Shown: one piece after another, positions 30,881-39,132 of the stretch
Numbering within the stretch: position 1 is the stretch's first letter
How the letters are laid out: each line of letters starts with the position of its first letter
DNA from: Deltaproteobacteria bacterium GWA2_54_12
GTDB lineage: Bacteria; Desulfobacterota; GWC2-55-46
Direction: 5' to 3'
NCBI GenBank assembly: GCA_001795535.1
Contig: MGPK01000019.1
Location: forward strand, 23,229 to 66,229
Length of the DNA: 43,001 nt
Program-made: the position numbers and the translations under genes
The notes under the pieces: generated by a model
The model's input: the letters and a program-made list of their open reading frames with translations, nothing else
The model's database searches: none
Told to the model about the DNA's origin: nothing

Positions 30881-30900
30881 TCCTGTACCTTGGTACAGTC
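30881..30900 (+). promoter_or_regulatory. Canonical lux-box-like operator facing radC
   Basis: TCCTGTACCTTGGTACAGTC contains CTGTACC and GGTACAG as perfect 7-bp arms two bases apart. It matches the Vibrio fischeri lux box (CCTGTA-N6-TACAG core) at 13 of 20 positions by my alignment. The core is also CTGT-N8-ACAG, the E. coli LexA box, so an SOS operator is the main alternative. Confidence 0.65.
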
Positions 30901-30921
30901 GCCTTTCCCTCCCATCCGTAA

Positions 30922-30927
30922 TAAAAT
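30922..30927 (+). promoter_or_regulatory. Predicted -10 element for radC
   Basis: TAAAAT starts 21 bp beyond the dyad at 30881-30900, with no good -35 apart from the dyad itself. The start would be near 30934 and the dyad centre near -43, as in LuxR-activated promoters. Confidence 0.45.
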
Positions 30928-30966
30928 CGGCGTTACATCAGAAAAGTTGAGCTTGCGGAGGCTGCG

Positions 30967-31680
30967 TTGGATAATAGCGCTATCGGTAGCGGTCCGGGAA
31001 ATGGGGAATTCGCTTCTTCAGGGAGGGCAGGGCAAGGGCCTCCCAGGGGGAGTAAGCCAGGAGAGATGCTGGAGCGGCTTTTATCCTACGCCGTAAAAGA
31101 AAAAGATGTCGCAGATGTTTCCAGCGGGCTCATGAAGAGGTTCAAGGGCCTCCGTGGCGTGCTGGACGCGAGCCACGAGGAGCTGAAGGATTCGGGCTGG
31201 GTAGGCGAAAACGGCGCGGTTTTTTTGAAGTTCGTGAAGGAGGCTGCCGGGGTCTACCTGAAAGAGCGGATGATGGGCAGGGATGCCCTGAGAAACATGA
31301 AATGCGTGCTTGACTATCTGAGCCTGACGCTCTCCGGGGAACGGATAGAGAAGTTTCTTGCCATATACCTGAATTCGAAAAACGAGGTGCTCTCGGTCGA
31401 TGTGCTCCACGAGGGCACGATAAATCAAACAGTCGTATACCCGAGAAAGGCTATAGAGAGGGCATTCAGGCATAAGGCCTGCGGCGTCATATTCGTGCAC
31501 AACCATCCCAGCGGGGACTCAACCCCGTCAGCCATGGACAGGCAGCTTGCCAGGACGCTTGACAGCGCCGCGGCCGCCGTGGACCTTTCCGTCGTCGATC
31601 ACATCGTAATAGGGAAGAACAGGCACTTCAGCGCGAGGGAAAACGGCTGGATGGCCGGCGGGCCTTTGCGAAAAGCGTAA
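30967..31680 (+). CDS. radC: RadC family protein with intact JAMM motif
   Basis: A 237-residue RadC/UPF0758 protein. The helix-hairpin-helix region (LMKRFKGLRGVLDASHEELK) precedes the MPN domain, which keeps the whole metal motif: Glu in VDVLHEGTINQTVVYPRKA, then VHNHPSGDSTPSAMDRQL, then DHIVIGKNRHFSARENGW. It starts at a TTG, supported by GGAGG five bases upstream; the first 35 residues are Gly/Ser-rich and lack the usual GHRxRLRER start. RadC proteins are induced in DNA uptake and repair contexts, but their biochemistry is unsettled. It is transcribed divergently from luxI across a 196-bp gap with two dyads. The next 102 bp (31681-31782) hold nothing I recognise. Confidence 0.88.
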   Translation: MDNSAIGSGPGNGEFASSGRAGQGPPRGSKPGEMLERLLSYAVKEKDVADVSSGLMKRFKGLRGVLDASHEELKDSGWVGENGAVFLKFVKEAAGVYLKERMMGRDALRNMKCVLDYLSLTLSGERIEKFLAIYLNSKNEVLSVDVLHEGTINQTVVYPRKAIERAFRHKACGVIFVHNHPSGDSTPSAMDRQLARTLDSAAAAVDLSVVDHIVIGKNRHFSARENGWMAGGPLRKA

Positions 31681-31782
31681 GGCCAGGACGCCGGGCTCAT
31701 CTGCCCAGGGGACGAAACAGGCCCGGACATAGACGGATTTATGCACCAGATATGTTGAACATAGCGTAACTGACCAGGACAA

Positions 31783-32127
31783 TCATTTGTTGCTCCTGGC
31801 GTACTCCAGGCACCTTGACAGTATCGGGAAGGTTTTGCGGTTTACCTTTGCCTCGAACATTATCCCGGCCCCTACATGGTCGCCCACGGGCTGGACCCAG
31901 CTCACGACACCCGGGATCTCTTCCGCTTCCACAGGCCTCGCTCCTTCCATGTAGGTAATCCTTATTGAGACCTTCTCCCGCTTCTTGAGCGGCCCTGAGG
32001 CGTACAGGCCGATGCCGCCCCTGCTGATGTTGAGCATCACCGCCTCAATCCACTCCGGGTTCTCTGAAGACTTTACCTTTACTTCGGCGAGCATGTACCT
32101 GCGCCTTAGCTTCCTTTTCTCCTCCAT
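31783..32127 (-). CDS. PilZ domain c-di-GMP-binding protein
   Basis: A 114-residue stand-alone PilZ domain. The c-di-GMP signature is present: the arginine-rich start E-K-R-K-L-R-R-R (RxxxR) and N-I-S-R-G-G-I-G-L ((D/N)xSxxG). The following beta strands include IPGVVSWVQPVGDHVGAGIMF. It lies 67 bp downstream of the hybrid kinase gene on the same strand with its own AAAGGGGG ribosome site, so it probably shares that transcript. It may read out the c-di-GMP level set by enzymes such as the EAL protein at 18921-21872 (inference). Confidence 0.9.
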   Translation of the reverse strand: MEEKRKLRRRYMLAEVKVKSSENPEWIEAVMLNISRGGIGLYASGPLKKREKVSIRITYMEGARPVEAEEIPGVVSWVQPVGDHVGAGIMFEAKVNRKTFPILSRCLEYARSNK

Positions 32128-32194
32128 AAGCCCCCTTTAGGAAAAAACTGGGTTACTTTTAAACCCGCCAGAGGAAAAAAGCAATCTTTTTCGG

Positions 32195-34429
32195 TCAGTC
32201 CCTGCCTCTGGCGAAACAGTCGCCCACGGTCTTCAAGAGGCTTAACATGGAATACGGCTTCTGTAGATATCTGTAGCCTTTGCCGTTCAAAAGCAGCCTC
32301 TGCGAGGCTTCGAGAAACCCGCTCGTGAAGACGACCGCCATGTCCGGCTTTTTCTCCAGGAGCTGGTCGACGAGATGCAGGCCGCTCTGGTCGGAAAGGA
32401 CCATGTCGCACAAGACCATCTGGATGTCTTCTTTCTCTTTTTCGAAGACCTCCAGCGCCTCGGCCGCGTTCCCTGCGGCGGCAACATTGTAGCCGTGTCT
32501 GGAAAGCGCCATCCTGGTGAAATCCAGCACCTTCGGGTCGTCTTCGACCAGGAGTATTTTTTCCCCTTTTCCGGGAGCGCTCCTTTCGTCCTTGTGCGCG
32601 GCTCCTGCTTCTCTTTTTTTCATCATGACCGGGAAGTAGATGCGGAAAGTGGTCCCCAGGCCAGGCTCGCTCTCGACGGTTATCCAGCCATTGTGCTGTT
32701 TTACGGTGCTGTAGACGACGGCTAGCCCGAAGCCCGTGCCCTTTCCGGCTTCCTTGGTCGTAAAGAACGGCTCGAAGATGCGCGAGACAAGTTCTTTGCT
32801 CATGCCCACTCCGGTGTCGGCGACCGTAAGGCGCACCGCTTCCCCGGCGCGGGCATCGGGTATCGATTCAGCGCTCTTTTCGTCAAGGACGATATTTTCG
32901 GTCTTAATCGTGAGCTTGCCGCCCTCGGGCATCGCGTCTTTCGCGTTTACGGCGAGGTTCATTATGACCTGCTCGATGTTGCCTTCGTCAGCCTCTATGG
33001 TCCAGACTTGAGGGGCGAGGTCCGCTGAAATGGTAATCTCTTCGCCTATGAGGCGGCTTATCATGAGCAGCAGGTCGCTTATGATCTTGTTCATGTCCAG
33101 AGGCACGAGCTCGAAGGGCTGGCCGCGGCTGAAGAGCAGGAGCTGCCTTGTCAGCTTGGAGGCGAGCAGGACAGAGGTTATGATGCCGTCGAGCCTGGAG
33201 TAAAGTGGGTCGTCCTTGCCAATCTCCTCGATCGCGAGTTCGGCGTTTCCCCTTATAGCGGTAAGTATGTTGTTGAAGTCGTGGGCTATGCCGCCGGCGA
33301 ACCTTCCTATGGCCTCCATTTTCTGGGACTGGCTGAGGCGCGCCTGCATGAGTTCGCGCTCCCGTTCCGCTTTTTTCCGCTCGGTTATGTCCCTGATCAT
33401 CGCCGTGAAATGGATGACGCCGCCCAGCGTGAAGTTGTTGAGGGCGAGTTCGAGGGGGAATATCTCTCCTGTTTTTTTTATGCCCTCGTATTCCGCTATC
33501 TGGCCCTGGACCTTGCTCTCGCCGGTCTCCAGGAACCTCTTGAGGCCCCTCCTGTGCAGTTCCTTGTATTTCTCGGGTATGATAGTCGTCACAGGGATCC
33601 CGATGAACTCGCCCCTGGAGTAGCCGAATATCCTCGCGGCGCTGTCGTTGCAGTCTATTATCCTGTCCCCGGCGTTAGCGATGATTATGCCGTCGAAGGC
33701 GGTATTGTGCACGAGCCGGTAGCGGGCCTCGCTCTCTTTCAATGCCTTCTCCGTAAGCTTCCTTTCCGTTATGTCCTCGCCGGAACTCAGAAGGCCTATG
33801 ACGCGCCCGCCTTCTTTGAGCACGGAGTTGTGCCAGAGGATGGTCCTCTCAAAGCCGCCCCTCGTTAAAACAGGGTTTTCATAGTAGCTTTCGGCTTCAT
33901 CCGAATCTGCACCGCCGGAGACGAGCATTGAAAAGACCAGTTGTACCTCGGCTTTAAGGCGTTCCGGGATGAAATTCAAAAACCAGTCCTTGCCCAGTAT
34001 CTCTTCCTCGCGGAAGCCGAGCACTTCGCAGCCCTTGCGGTTTATGAGCTCGACTCTCCCCTGTTTGTCCAGCACGATGACAATCACCCCGGCTACCTCG
34101 AGGTATCTCCTGAGCTTGTTGCGTTCGCGCAGAACCGCCAGCTCGGCCTCCCGCCGTTCCTCTACAATGGAAAGGAGCGGCTTGAAAAGGAAAAAGTATA
34201 GCGCCGGGGAGAGTATCAGGACCAGCAGGGGCGCGTCGATGAGGACTACCGTCAACGGGTGGAGCAGGTCCTTTAAAAGGAAGAGCACGATCATTACGAC
34301 CAGCTCGGCCGAAAAAATCGAGACGATAAGTACGGCCAGCAACCTGGCGGGGGCCGTTAAATGGGCCGCAGGGCCGCCTTTGCCAGGGGCCTCGCCCGGT
34401 TCTTTTTTCGTATAATTATATGATGGCAT
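32195..34429 (-). CDS. PAS-PAS hybrid sensor histidine kinase
   Basis: A 744-residue membrane kinase. Two N-terminal helices (about 30-53 and 61-82) are followed by a short coil, PAS1 (about 108-225), PAS2 (about 230-350, with [17 protein letters not shown]), a HisKA domain with phospho-accepting His383 ([19 protein letters not shown]), a complete HATPase ([41 protein letters not shown]) and a receiver domain ([10 protein letters not shown], phospho-Asp675 in LCDMVLSD, Lys724 in LQKPYS). No output domain follows, so phosphotransfer ends at this receiver or an unlinked partner. I start at the ATG at 34429 (AGGA upstream) in preference to a TTG 33 bp earlier. Confidence 0.92.
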   Translation of the reverse strand: MPSYNYTKKEPGEAPGKGGPAAHLTAPARLLAVLIVSIFSAELVVMIVLFLLKDLLHPLTVVLIDAPLLVLILSPALYFFLFKPLLSIVEERREAELAVLRERNKLRRYLEVAGVIVIVLDKQGRVELINRKGCEVLGFREEEILGKDWFLNFIPERLKAEVQLVFSMLVSGGADSDEAESYYENPVLTRGGFERTILWHNSVLKEGGRVIGLLSSGEDITERKLTEKALKESEARYRLVHNTAFDGIIIANAGDRIIDCNDSAARIFGYSRGEFIGIPVTTIIPEKYKELHRRGLKRFLETGESKVQGQIAEYEGIKKTGEIFPLELALNNFTLGGVIHFTAMIRDITERKKAERERELMQARLSQSQKMEAIGRFAGGIAHDFNNILTAIRGNAELAIEEIGKDDPLYSRLDGIITSVLLASKLTRQLLLFSRGQPFELVPLDMNKIISDLLLMISRLIGEEITISADLAPQVWTIEADEGNIEQVIMNLAVNAKDAMPEGGKLTIKTENIVLDEKSAESIPDARAGEAVRLTVADTGVGMSKELVSRIFEPFFTTKEAGKGTGFGLAVVYSTVKQHNGWITVESEPGLGTTFRIYFPVMMKKREAGAAHKDERSAPGKGEKILLVEDDPKVLDFTRMALSRHGYNVAAAGNAAEALEVFEKEKEDIQMVLCDMVLSDQSGLHLVDQLLEKKPDMAVVFTSGFLEASQRLLLNGKGYRYLQKPYSMLSLLKTVGDCFARGRD

Positions 34430-34519
34430 ATCGGTCCTGGTAGTAAGTAAATTATAACTCAAAAGCGCGCGAGTTCCGCTTTGTCTACACTATTCTTCAT
34501 TTTCGATGTCCAGTCAAGC

Positions 34520-34548
34520 TTGACACAAGTAAAGGCTTTGTGTAAAGT
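34520..34548 (+). promoter_or_regulatory. Promoter of the monoheme protein gene
   Basis: TTGACA (34520-34525) and TAAAGT (34543-34548) are 17 bp apart. Transcription would start near 34555, leaving a 53-nt leader that ends in an AGGAGG ribosome site. Confidence 0.55.
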
Positions 34549-34607
34549 CACTTATCGTGCAGGTCAGTTGAGACGAGCGTCCCGTAAACCGCACAGGAGG
34601 CATTCAG

Positions 34608-35369
34608 ATGAAAAGAGCAGCCGCAGCCTTTTTAGCCGTGCTTGCCCCGGCCATTGCCTTCGCATACCCGAACGGGACGCCTGATTATGTGACTGACACG
34701 GGGCCGTTTTGCGCCTCATGCCATTCCGCGGCCAGCGCTGAGTACATGACCGAACTCCCGGCCGTCAGAGCAAAGAGCGAGGTGGCGGAGGTAAAGCATT
34801 ACGGCCTTGTGCGCGCGCAGGCGCCTCCTTCTCCGTATATGGAGCTCGCCAGCGAGGAAAAAGAGGAGATAATAAGAAAGGCAAAGCTCATAGACGCAAG
34901 CTCGTCCGTGACCCTGGAAGCTCCGAAGAAGATGAAGGCTGGCCAGGAGGCCTCCGTCACGGTGAAGGCCAGAGGCGGGAACGGCCCGGTCATATGCGTC
35001 ATGCTCGTGGACAGGGCGTCGAGGTTCCAGGCAAGGCCGGTTTCCTCCACCGGCTGGCTGATCCAGGGGGCCCCGGAGGTGCGCGGACAGGACGGAAAGC
35101 CGCAGACGCAGTGGCTTGACAAGAGGGCCATTGGGACGGGCCGTAACCTCAATTACATAACCATAGCAGACCAGCGGTTCGACCTCGAAAAAAAGCTCTT
35201 CCCTGAGGGCACTGTATCGTACAGGGTCAAGGCCCCGATTGCCCCGGGGGTGTACACCATGGCGGCCGCTTTCCTGTATGGGACCGAGAACGCCGTGAAT
35301 TCCGCTTTCTTCCAGAGGCCCTCCGGGCGCATACTGTTTTCAGGCGAGGTCAGGATCGAGGTCGAATAG
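34608..35369 (+). CDS. Exported monoheme c-type protein with beta-sandwich C terminus
   Basis: A 253-residue protein with a clean signal peptide (1-19, AIAFA cleavage) and one heme site C-A-S-C-H (35-39) just after the mature N terminus YPNGTPDYVTDTGPFC. After a charged linker, residues about 100-253 look like an all-beta domain (VTLEAPKKMKAGQEASVTVK, APIAPGVYTMAAAFLYGTEN, GRILFSGEVRIEVE). The layout is reminiscent of reeler/DOMON-type heme or matrix proteins, but I do not recognise the family. It has its own promoter and a possible AT-rich terminator. It is probably periplasmic and involved in electron transfer (inference). Confidence 0.75.
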   Translation: MKRAAAAFLAVLAPAIAFAYPNGTPDYVTDTGPFCASCHSAASAEYMTELPAVRAKSEVAEVKHYGLVRAQAPPSPYMELASEEKEEIIRKAKLIDASSSVTLEAPKKMKAGQEASVTVKARGGNGPVICVMLVDRASRFQARPVSSTGWLIQGAPEVRGQDGKPQTQWLDKRAIGTGRNLNYITIADQRFDLEKKLFPEGTVSYRVKAPIAPGVYTMAAAFLYGTENAVNSAFFQRPSGRILFSGEVRIEVE

Positions 35370-35396
35370 GGAGCGGGCTGCCTGCGGCCGGGGGAA

Positions 35397-35425
35397 AGAT
35401 TTTTTTATTATTTATAAAAAAATCT
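35397..35425 (+). terminator. AT-rich palindromic terminator candidate
   Basis: AGATTTTTTTA and TAAAAAAATCT are perfect 11-bp arms around a 7-nt loop, 27 bp after the monoheme gene stop. The stem is almost all A-T, so its strength as a terminator is doubtful. Confidence 0.35.
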
Positions 35426-35503
35426 GTTTACAAGCCTCGGGAAATCTATTAGATTATTGGACTTATATCCTCCTTTACGGTAATTAAGAACTGCTTTGGA
35501 GCC

Positions 35504-35528
35504 GGAAAGCTGTTTGCGACAGCTTTCC
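35504..35528. other. Strong hairpin in non-coding gap
   Basis: GGAAAGCTGT and ACAGCTTTCC form a perfect 10-bp stem with a TTGCG loop, flanked by CC/CCGG that could extend it. No T-tract follows. It could be part of a structured RNA. Confidence 0.5.
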
Positions 35529-36001
35529 GCCGGATTAAATGTCCTGTTGTGAGTGAGTTGCTGTCGCATGCCGTGCGCGTTTAAATTCCTGACATGAAAA
35601 CGAGTCGCCCTTTCACCTGGATCATGCGTGCTGCCTTTGGGTCGGCGTTTGACAATGCGGGTGCGAACGGCTATTCTTGAAAGAAAATGTTGCCGTGCGT
35701 ATTCTCCGCAGTACAGTTCAGCTGCCGGAGGCAAGCGGACGAATTTAAAAAAGATATTTCCTTATGGTTTCGGAGCTTCCCTGGAATTCTCGCGGGAGCT
35801 TCATTTTTTCTTTATTCCGCCGGTTTCTCAGGCAGGGATGTTTGAAGGGAAAATATGAGCCTGCCGCGTATTATTCTGGGAGTAGGCCCCTTGGAAAGGA
35901 GGCGGATTAAACCTTTCAGGGGGGTTTGAAAAACCGCTTGCGATTTTGTTCCATAGCTTTACAAACAAAAACTCGTATCAAAAAACAGGAGGATGTAAAA
36001 A

Positions 36002-36184
36002 ATGAAAAGGTTTGGATTCGCTGTAATCGTAGCTCTTTTTGGTCTTTCGACTCTCGTGGCCTGCAAGAAGCAGGAAGCCCCCCAGCCCGCTCCGGCCCCG
36101 GTCGAGCAGCAGGCGGCCCCTGAAGCTTCACCGGCACCGGCTCCTGAGACCGCAGCACCCGCGGCTCCTGCTGAGCACAAGTAA
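36002..36184 (+). CDS. Small Ala/Pro-rich lipoprotein
   Basis: A 60-residue lipoprotein. The signal peptide ends in the lipobox L-V-A-C (Cys21), after which the mature part is almost entirely Ala, Pro, Glu and Gln (PAPAPVEQQAAPEASPAPAP). This is an extended, low-complexity chain that may span part of the periplasm or cell wall. AGGAGG precedes the ATG. No family is recognisable. A second lipoprotein gene follows after 52 bp, so the two may form an envelope operon. Confidence 0.75.
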   Translation: MKRFGFAVIVALFGLSTLVACKKQEAPQPAPAPVEQQAAPEASPAPAPETAAPAAPAEHK

Positions 36185-36236
36185 AACTTAAGCCCTGGGC
36201 AGCAACGGCCCGGAGGCCCAATTCCGGAGGTGTTTC

Positions 36237-36656
36237 GTGAATAGACTCGGAGTTGGCGTCGTTTTTTCTTTGCTGTTGCTGTCCACGGTTGCGGTGTCCT
36301 GCAGCCAGGAAACTCATGGCGGGGCCAAGAAGGAGGTAAACTCCGGACAGGCCCCGCTTTTTATTTTTGAGGAAAACGACAGCGCCTTCCTGAAGGATGC
36401 TGAAGCCAGGGTCAAGGAGCTCAGGGAAAAGGCAAGCCGCGTCGAAGACGACCTTCACAGGTCAGCCGGAAGAGCTTCCGCCCGAAAGGAGTTCGAAGAG
36501 GCGAAAAAGAGGCTCGAAGCCATGGAAAAGGACCTGGAAAAGCTCAGGGCCGAAGGCAAGGAAGCCTCTCGTGAGCTGATTGCCGATCTCAGGCAAAAGG
36601 AAGAGGAGCTGGAGATATTCCTGAACCGCGCAGCATCAGAAGTCGGCGGCAACTGA
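36237..36656 (+). CDS. Coiled-coil lipoprotein
   Basis: A 139-residue lipoprotein starting at a GTG with GGAGG seven bases upstream. The signal peptide ends V-A-V-S-C (lipidated Cys22). Residues about 48-135 form a continuous heptad-like coiled coil (KDAEARVKELREKASRVEDD, ARKEFEEAKKRLEAMEKDLE, LIADLRQKEEELEIFLNRAA). It probably acts as a periplasmic structural or tethering protein, somewhat like Lpp or YgdI-type small lipoproteins, but no family can be named. The next gene begins 33 bp downstream. Confidence 0.78.
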   Translation: MNRLGVGVVFSLLLLSTVAVSCSQETHGGAKKEVNSGQAPLFIFEENDSAFLKDAEARVKELREKASRVEDDLHRSAGRASARKEFEEAKKRLEAMEKDLEKLRAEGKEASRELIADLRQKEEELEIFLNRAASEVGGN

Positions 36657-36689
36657 TTCCAATGCCGTTACCTTCAGACGGAGGCGCTC

Positions 36690-37424
36690 TTGGGCTACAG
36701 CGGCAGGATTTACATAGCTACCTCCGGCTGGCATTACGGCCACTGGATAGGCCCGTTCTACCCGGCGGACATCCGCAAAAACCGCCTTTTCGAATACTAC
36801 CTTACCCGCTTCAATACCGTTGAGATAAACAACTCCTTCTACCGGCTCCCCGAGGAGAGGACTTTCGCACATTGGCGGGATGCGTCCCCCGATGGTTTTG
36901 TCTTCAGCCTGAAGGGCAGCCGCCTCATAACGCATGTCAAAAGATTGAAAGACCCGTTTGAGCCCCTGAAGAACTTCCTGGACAGGGCCGTCATTCTGGG
37001 CCCTAAACTCGGCCCGATACTCTTTCAGCTGCCTCCCCGATGGAACAGGAACATGGAACGGCTTGAGGGTTTTCTGAAGGCCCTTCCGGGAGGGCACAGG
37101 TTCGCCTTCGAGTTCCGTGACCCTGACTGGTTTCACCCGGATGTATACGCCCTTCTGAAGGAATACAACGCCTCGTTCTGCATATATGATTTCGATTTGC
37201 GCCTGTCGCCCAGGGAGGTCACGGCTGACTTCATCTATATAAGGCTCCACGGGCCGGCAGGGAAGTACCGGGGGCAATACTCTGAAGAGGCTCTCCAGGA
37301 CTGGGCAGGTTTTTTGAAACTCTGGCAGAAGAAGGCCAAGGCTCTGTATTGTTATTTCGACAACGACGAGGCAGGGTACGCGGCCATGGACGCGTTGAGG
37401 CTCAAGGCCATGACAGGGTCGTAA
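36690..37424 (+). CDS. DUF72 family protein (YecE-like TIM barrel)
   Basis: A 244-residue DUF72 protein beginning at a TTG supported by GGAGG. The family signatures are clear: IATSGWHYGHWIGPFYP, FNTVEINNSFYRLPEERTF, FVFSLKGSRLITHVKRL, LGPILFQLPPRWNRNMERL, FAFEFRDPDWF, FIYIRLHGPAGKYRGQYS and the terminal YCYFDNDEAGYAAMDAL. These proteins fold as TIM barrels with a conserved surface, but their activity is unknown. It is convergent with the UbiA gene (6 bp between stops). Confidence 0.92.
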   Translation: MGYSGRIYIATSGWHYGHWIGPFYPADIRKNRLFEYYLTRFNTVEINNSFYRLPEERTFAHWRDASPDGFVFSLKGSRLITHVKRLKDPFEPLKNFLDRAVILGPKLGPILFQLPPRWNRNMERLEGFLKALPGGHRFAFEFRDPDWFHPDVYALLKEYNASFCIYDFDLRLSPREVTADFIYIRLHGPAGKYRGQYSEEALQDWAGFLKLWQKKAKALYCYFDNDEAGYAAMDALRLKAMTGS

Positions 37425-37430
37425 CGAGCC

Positions 37431-38285
37431 TTAAAACCTCCTTGAGAGCACCATGGCCGGGAGCGCGAGGGCGGCGACGGGCAGGCCTGCCGTCAGGCCT
37501 CCTGTCCCGGCAGATAAGGCGGCGTCAAGGAGCGGGATGGAAAGTATCAGGGTTTTTACGGCTGCGCCTGTTCCGAGCCTGCCTGAAAGGGCCATGATTA
37601 CCGCCGCCCCTGACGCGACATAGAACATTGCCGCGAAAACAAGGCCTTCTCCCGTGAAAAAGCCGCTGAAAAGATGATATTGAACGGCGGCGCAGGCAAC
37701 TATCCAGCCTGAAAGGACGCCTATGCCGGGAGAGAGGCTTCTTTCCGCGATGGAGTGGCTCTTCAAAAGCGTTATCGCGAATACGAAAGTGAAGATAATA
37801 AGGGGCAGCAGCAGGAGCCCGATGCTGAAGGAGCCCGCGCTTAAACCAAGAGACAGGTTCAAGGCCCTGCTGAGGCCCATTGTCAGCGCGCCGGAAAACA
37901 GGCCGTTTTTAAGGCCCGCGTTGTAGGAGACCAAGGCCGCTGAAAGGCAAAGCGCGGCAATGAGCGGGTAGACCCCGGCAACTGAGGCAGAGAGTACCCC
38001 GGCGATGATGAGCACCACGCCGAGCACAAGCGCGCCTCCGTGGCTTATCCGTCCCGAAGGTATTGGCCGGTTGTCAGGGTCGCGCTCCCTGTCGGCGAAG
38101 TCGTTGCACGCCGAGGCGCCCGCGTATATGAGCGCAGAGGACGCAAGGATGTACGGGAGCTTGAAAATATCCATGCCAGAGGCGCTTGCGGCAATGAACC
38201 CGGCCATCGGGTCTGCCATCGCGATGAAAAGATGCGGGAGTCTCACGAGCTCCAGATATGGAGCCGACTTATGCCGGAAAATCAT
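37431..38285 (-). CDS. UbiA-family prenyltransferase, EboC-like
   Basis: A 284-residue integral membrane prenyltransferase with about eight helices. The first aspartate motif is N-D-F-A-D-R-E-R-D followed by PDNRPIPSG. The second conserved region near VFAITLLKSHSIAERS has H-S-I-A-E-R-S rather than the usual D-x-x-x-D, so the second diphosphate-binding motif is weak. It matches the UbiA subgroup found in ebo clusters (EboC) better than menaquinone (MenA) or ubiquinone enzymes. It is the last gene of a four-gene leftward operon. The acceptor could be a product of the cyclitol and TIM-barrel enzymes encoded upstream (inference). Confidence 0.82.
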   Translation of the reverse strand: MIFRHKSAPYLELVRLPHLFIAMADPMAGFIAASASGMDIFKLPYILASSALIYAGASACNDFADRERDPDNRPIPSGRISHGGALVLGVVLIIAGVLSASVAGVYPLIAALCLSAALVSYNAGLKNGLFSGALTMGLSRALNLSLGLSAGSFSIGLLLLPLIIFTFVFAITLLKSHSIAERSLSPGIGVLSGWIVACAAVQYHLFSGFFTGEGLVFAAMFYVASGAAVIMALSGRLGTGAAVKTLILSIPLLDAALSAGTGGLTAGLPVAALALPAMVLSRRF

Positions 38286-38328
38286 CTGACCCCCTCAGGG
38301 CTGCGCGCCCAAAACGCCACGGGCGTTG

Positions 38329-39132
38329 TCAATCCTCCTCGATGTCGAACCTCCCGGAGCTTGCCAGAAACCTGGACGGATTCGCGAATGTAAGGCCGCG
38401 GACCGATTCCTCCGAAAAGCCCCTCTGGCGCATGAGCATGGCTACTTTCGGGACGGCAAGCGGGTCGGAAGAGCCCCAGTCAGCCGAGCCGTTTACCATT
38501 ATTCTTTCCATGCCGTACCGTTCGATGATGTCCACGGCCTGGTGCGCGCTGAGCTTTGCCGGGTCATGGACGGTCAAGCCAGCCCAGCAGCCAGTCTTCT
38601 CAAGAGTGAGCGAGGCCGCCTTCCCGTCGGCGTGGTCTATGACTATTCTTTCCTGCGTGACCTGTTCATCCTCTATTATCGATATCATGCGATCCAGGCA
38701 ATTTCCCCTGCCATGCCCGGGGCAGCGGACCATCACCGGCAGGCGGCGCTCTTCTGCCATGCGGAGCTGGCGGCGGAAGGCGTCCTCTTCTTCAGGGGTC
38801 GCCAGGTCGAGGCCCACTTCGCCTATGCCGATGACCGAAGGCCTGTCGAGGAAAGGCTCCATGGCCTTCAGCACATCAAGGGCAATGGGGCTTCCGGCTT
38901 CCCTGGGGTTGAGCCCTATCATCGCGAAATGCCTTATGCCGTACGCCGCCGTTCGCTTCGGCTCAATGCTCACCACCTGTTCCCAGTAGTCCTGGAACGA
39001 CTCCGGAGACCTCCTGTAGATGCCTGACCAGAATGAAGGCTCCACGCAGGCTACTATGCCCGCCACAGCCATCCGGTACAGGTCGTCGGTGGTCCTTGAG
39101 ACAGTGTGTATGTGCGGCTCAATTAACCGCAT
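38329..39132 (-). CDS. TatD-like metal-dependent hydrolase, EboB-like
   Basis: A 267-residue amidohydrolase-fold protein. It shows the N-terminal EPHIHTVSRT (H-x-H), GIGEVGLD with the metal-bridging Glu, LPVMVRCPGHG, VIDHADGKA and the late NGSADWGSSDPLAVPK Asp. Relative to TatD DNases it differs around the middle (extended YGIRHFAMIGLNPREAG), which is the form found in ebo clusters. The substrate is probably a small metabolite. Its start lies 14 bp inside the upstream TIM-barrel gene, and UbiA starts 43 bp downstream. Confidence 0.83.
   Translation of the reverse strand: MRLIEPHIHTVSRTTDDLYRMAVAGIVACVEPSFWSGIYRRSPESFQDYWEQVVSIEPKRTAAYGIRHFAMIGLNPREAGSPIALDVLKAMEPFLDRPSVIGIGEVGLDLATPEEEDAFRRQLRMAEERRLPVMVRCPGHGRGNCLDRMISIIEDEQVTQERIVIDHADGKAASLTLEKTGCWAGLTVHDPAKLSAHQAVDIIERYGMERIMVNGSADWGSSDPLAVPKVAMLMRQRGFSEESVRGLTFANPSRFLASSGRFDIEED

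Larger units (their letters stand above)
35370..36001. other. 632-bp stretch without a convincing gene
   Basis: No open frame here has a ribosome site, homology or codon usage I trust. What is visible: an AT-rich palindrome at 35397-35425, a strong 10-bp hairpin at 35504-35528, an imperfect AGCTTCCC/GGGAGCT dyad near 35778-35800, a small GGTTT/AAACC hairpin at 35923-35935, and a weak promoter (TTGCGA at 35938, TACAAA at 35960) for the lipoprotein gene. A structured RNA or a decayed gene is possible. Confidence 0.5.

Noticed and set aside
35628-35858. A 76-codon open frame in the long gap
   Set aside because: No ribosome site, odd composition and no signal or domain; more likely chance.
35860-35935. 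Possible c-di-GMP (GEMM) riboswitch before the small lipoprotein genes
   Set aside because: The conserved CACGCAAAG/tetraloop-receptor pattern is not present.
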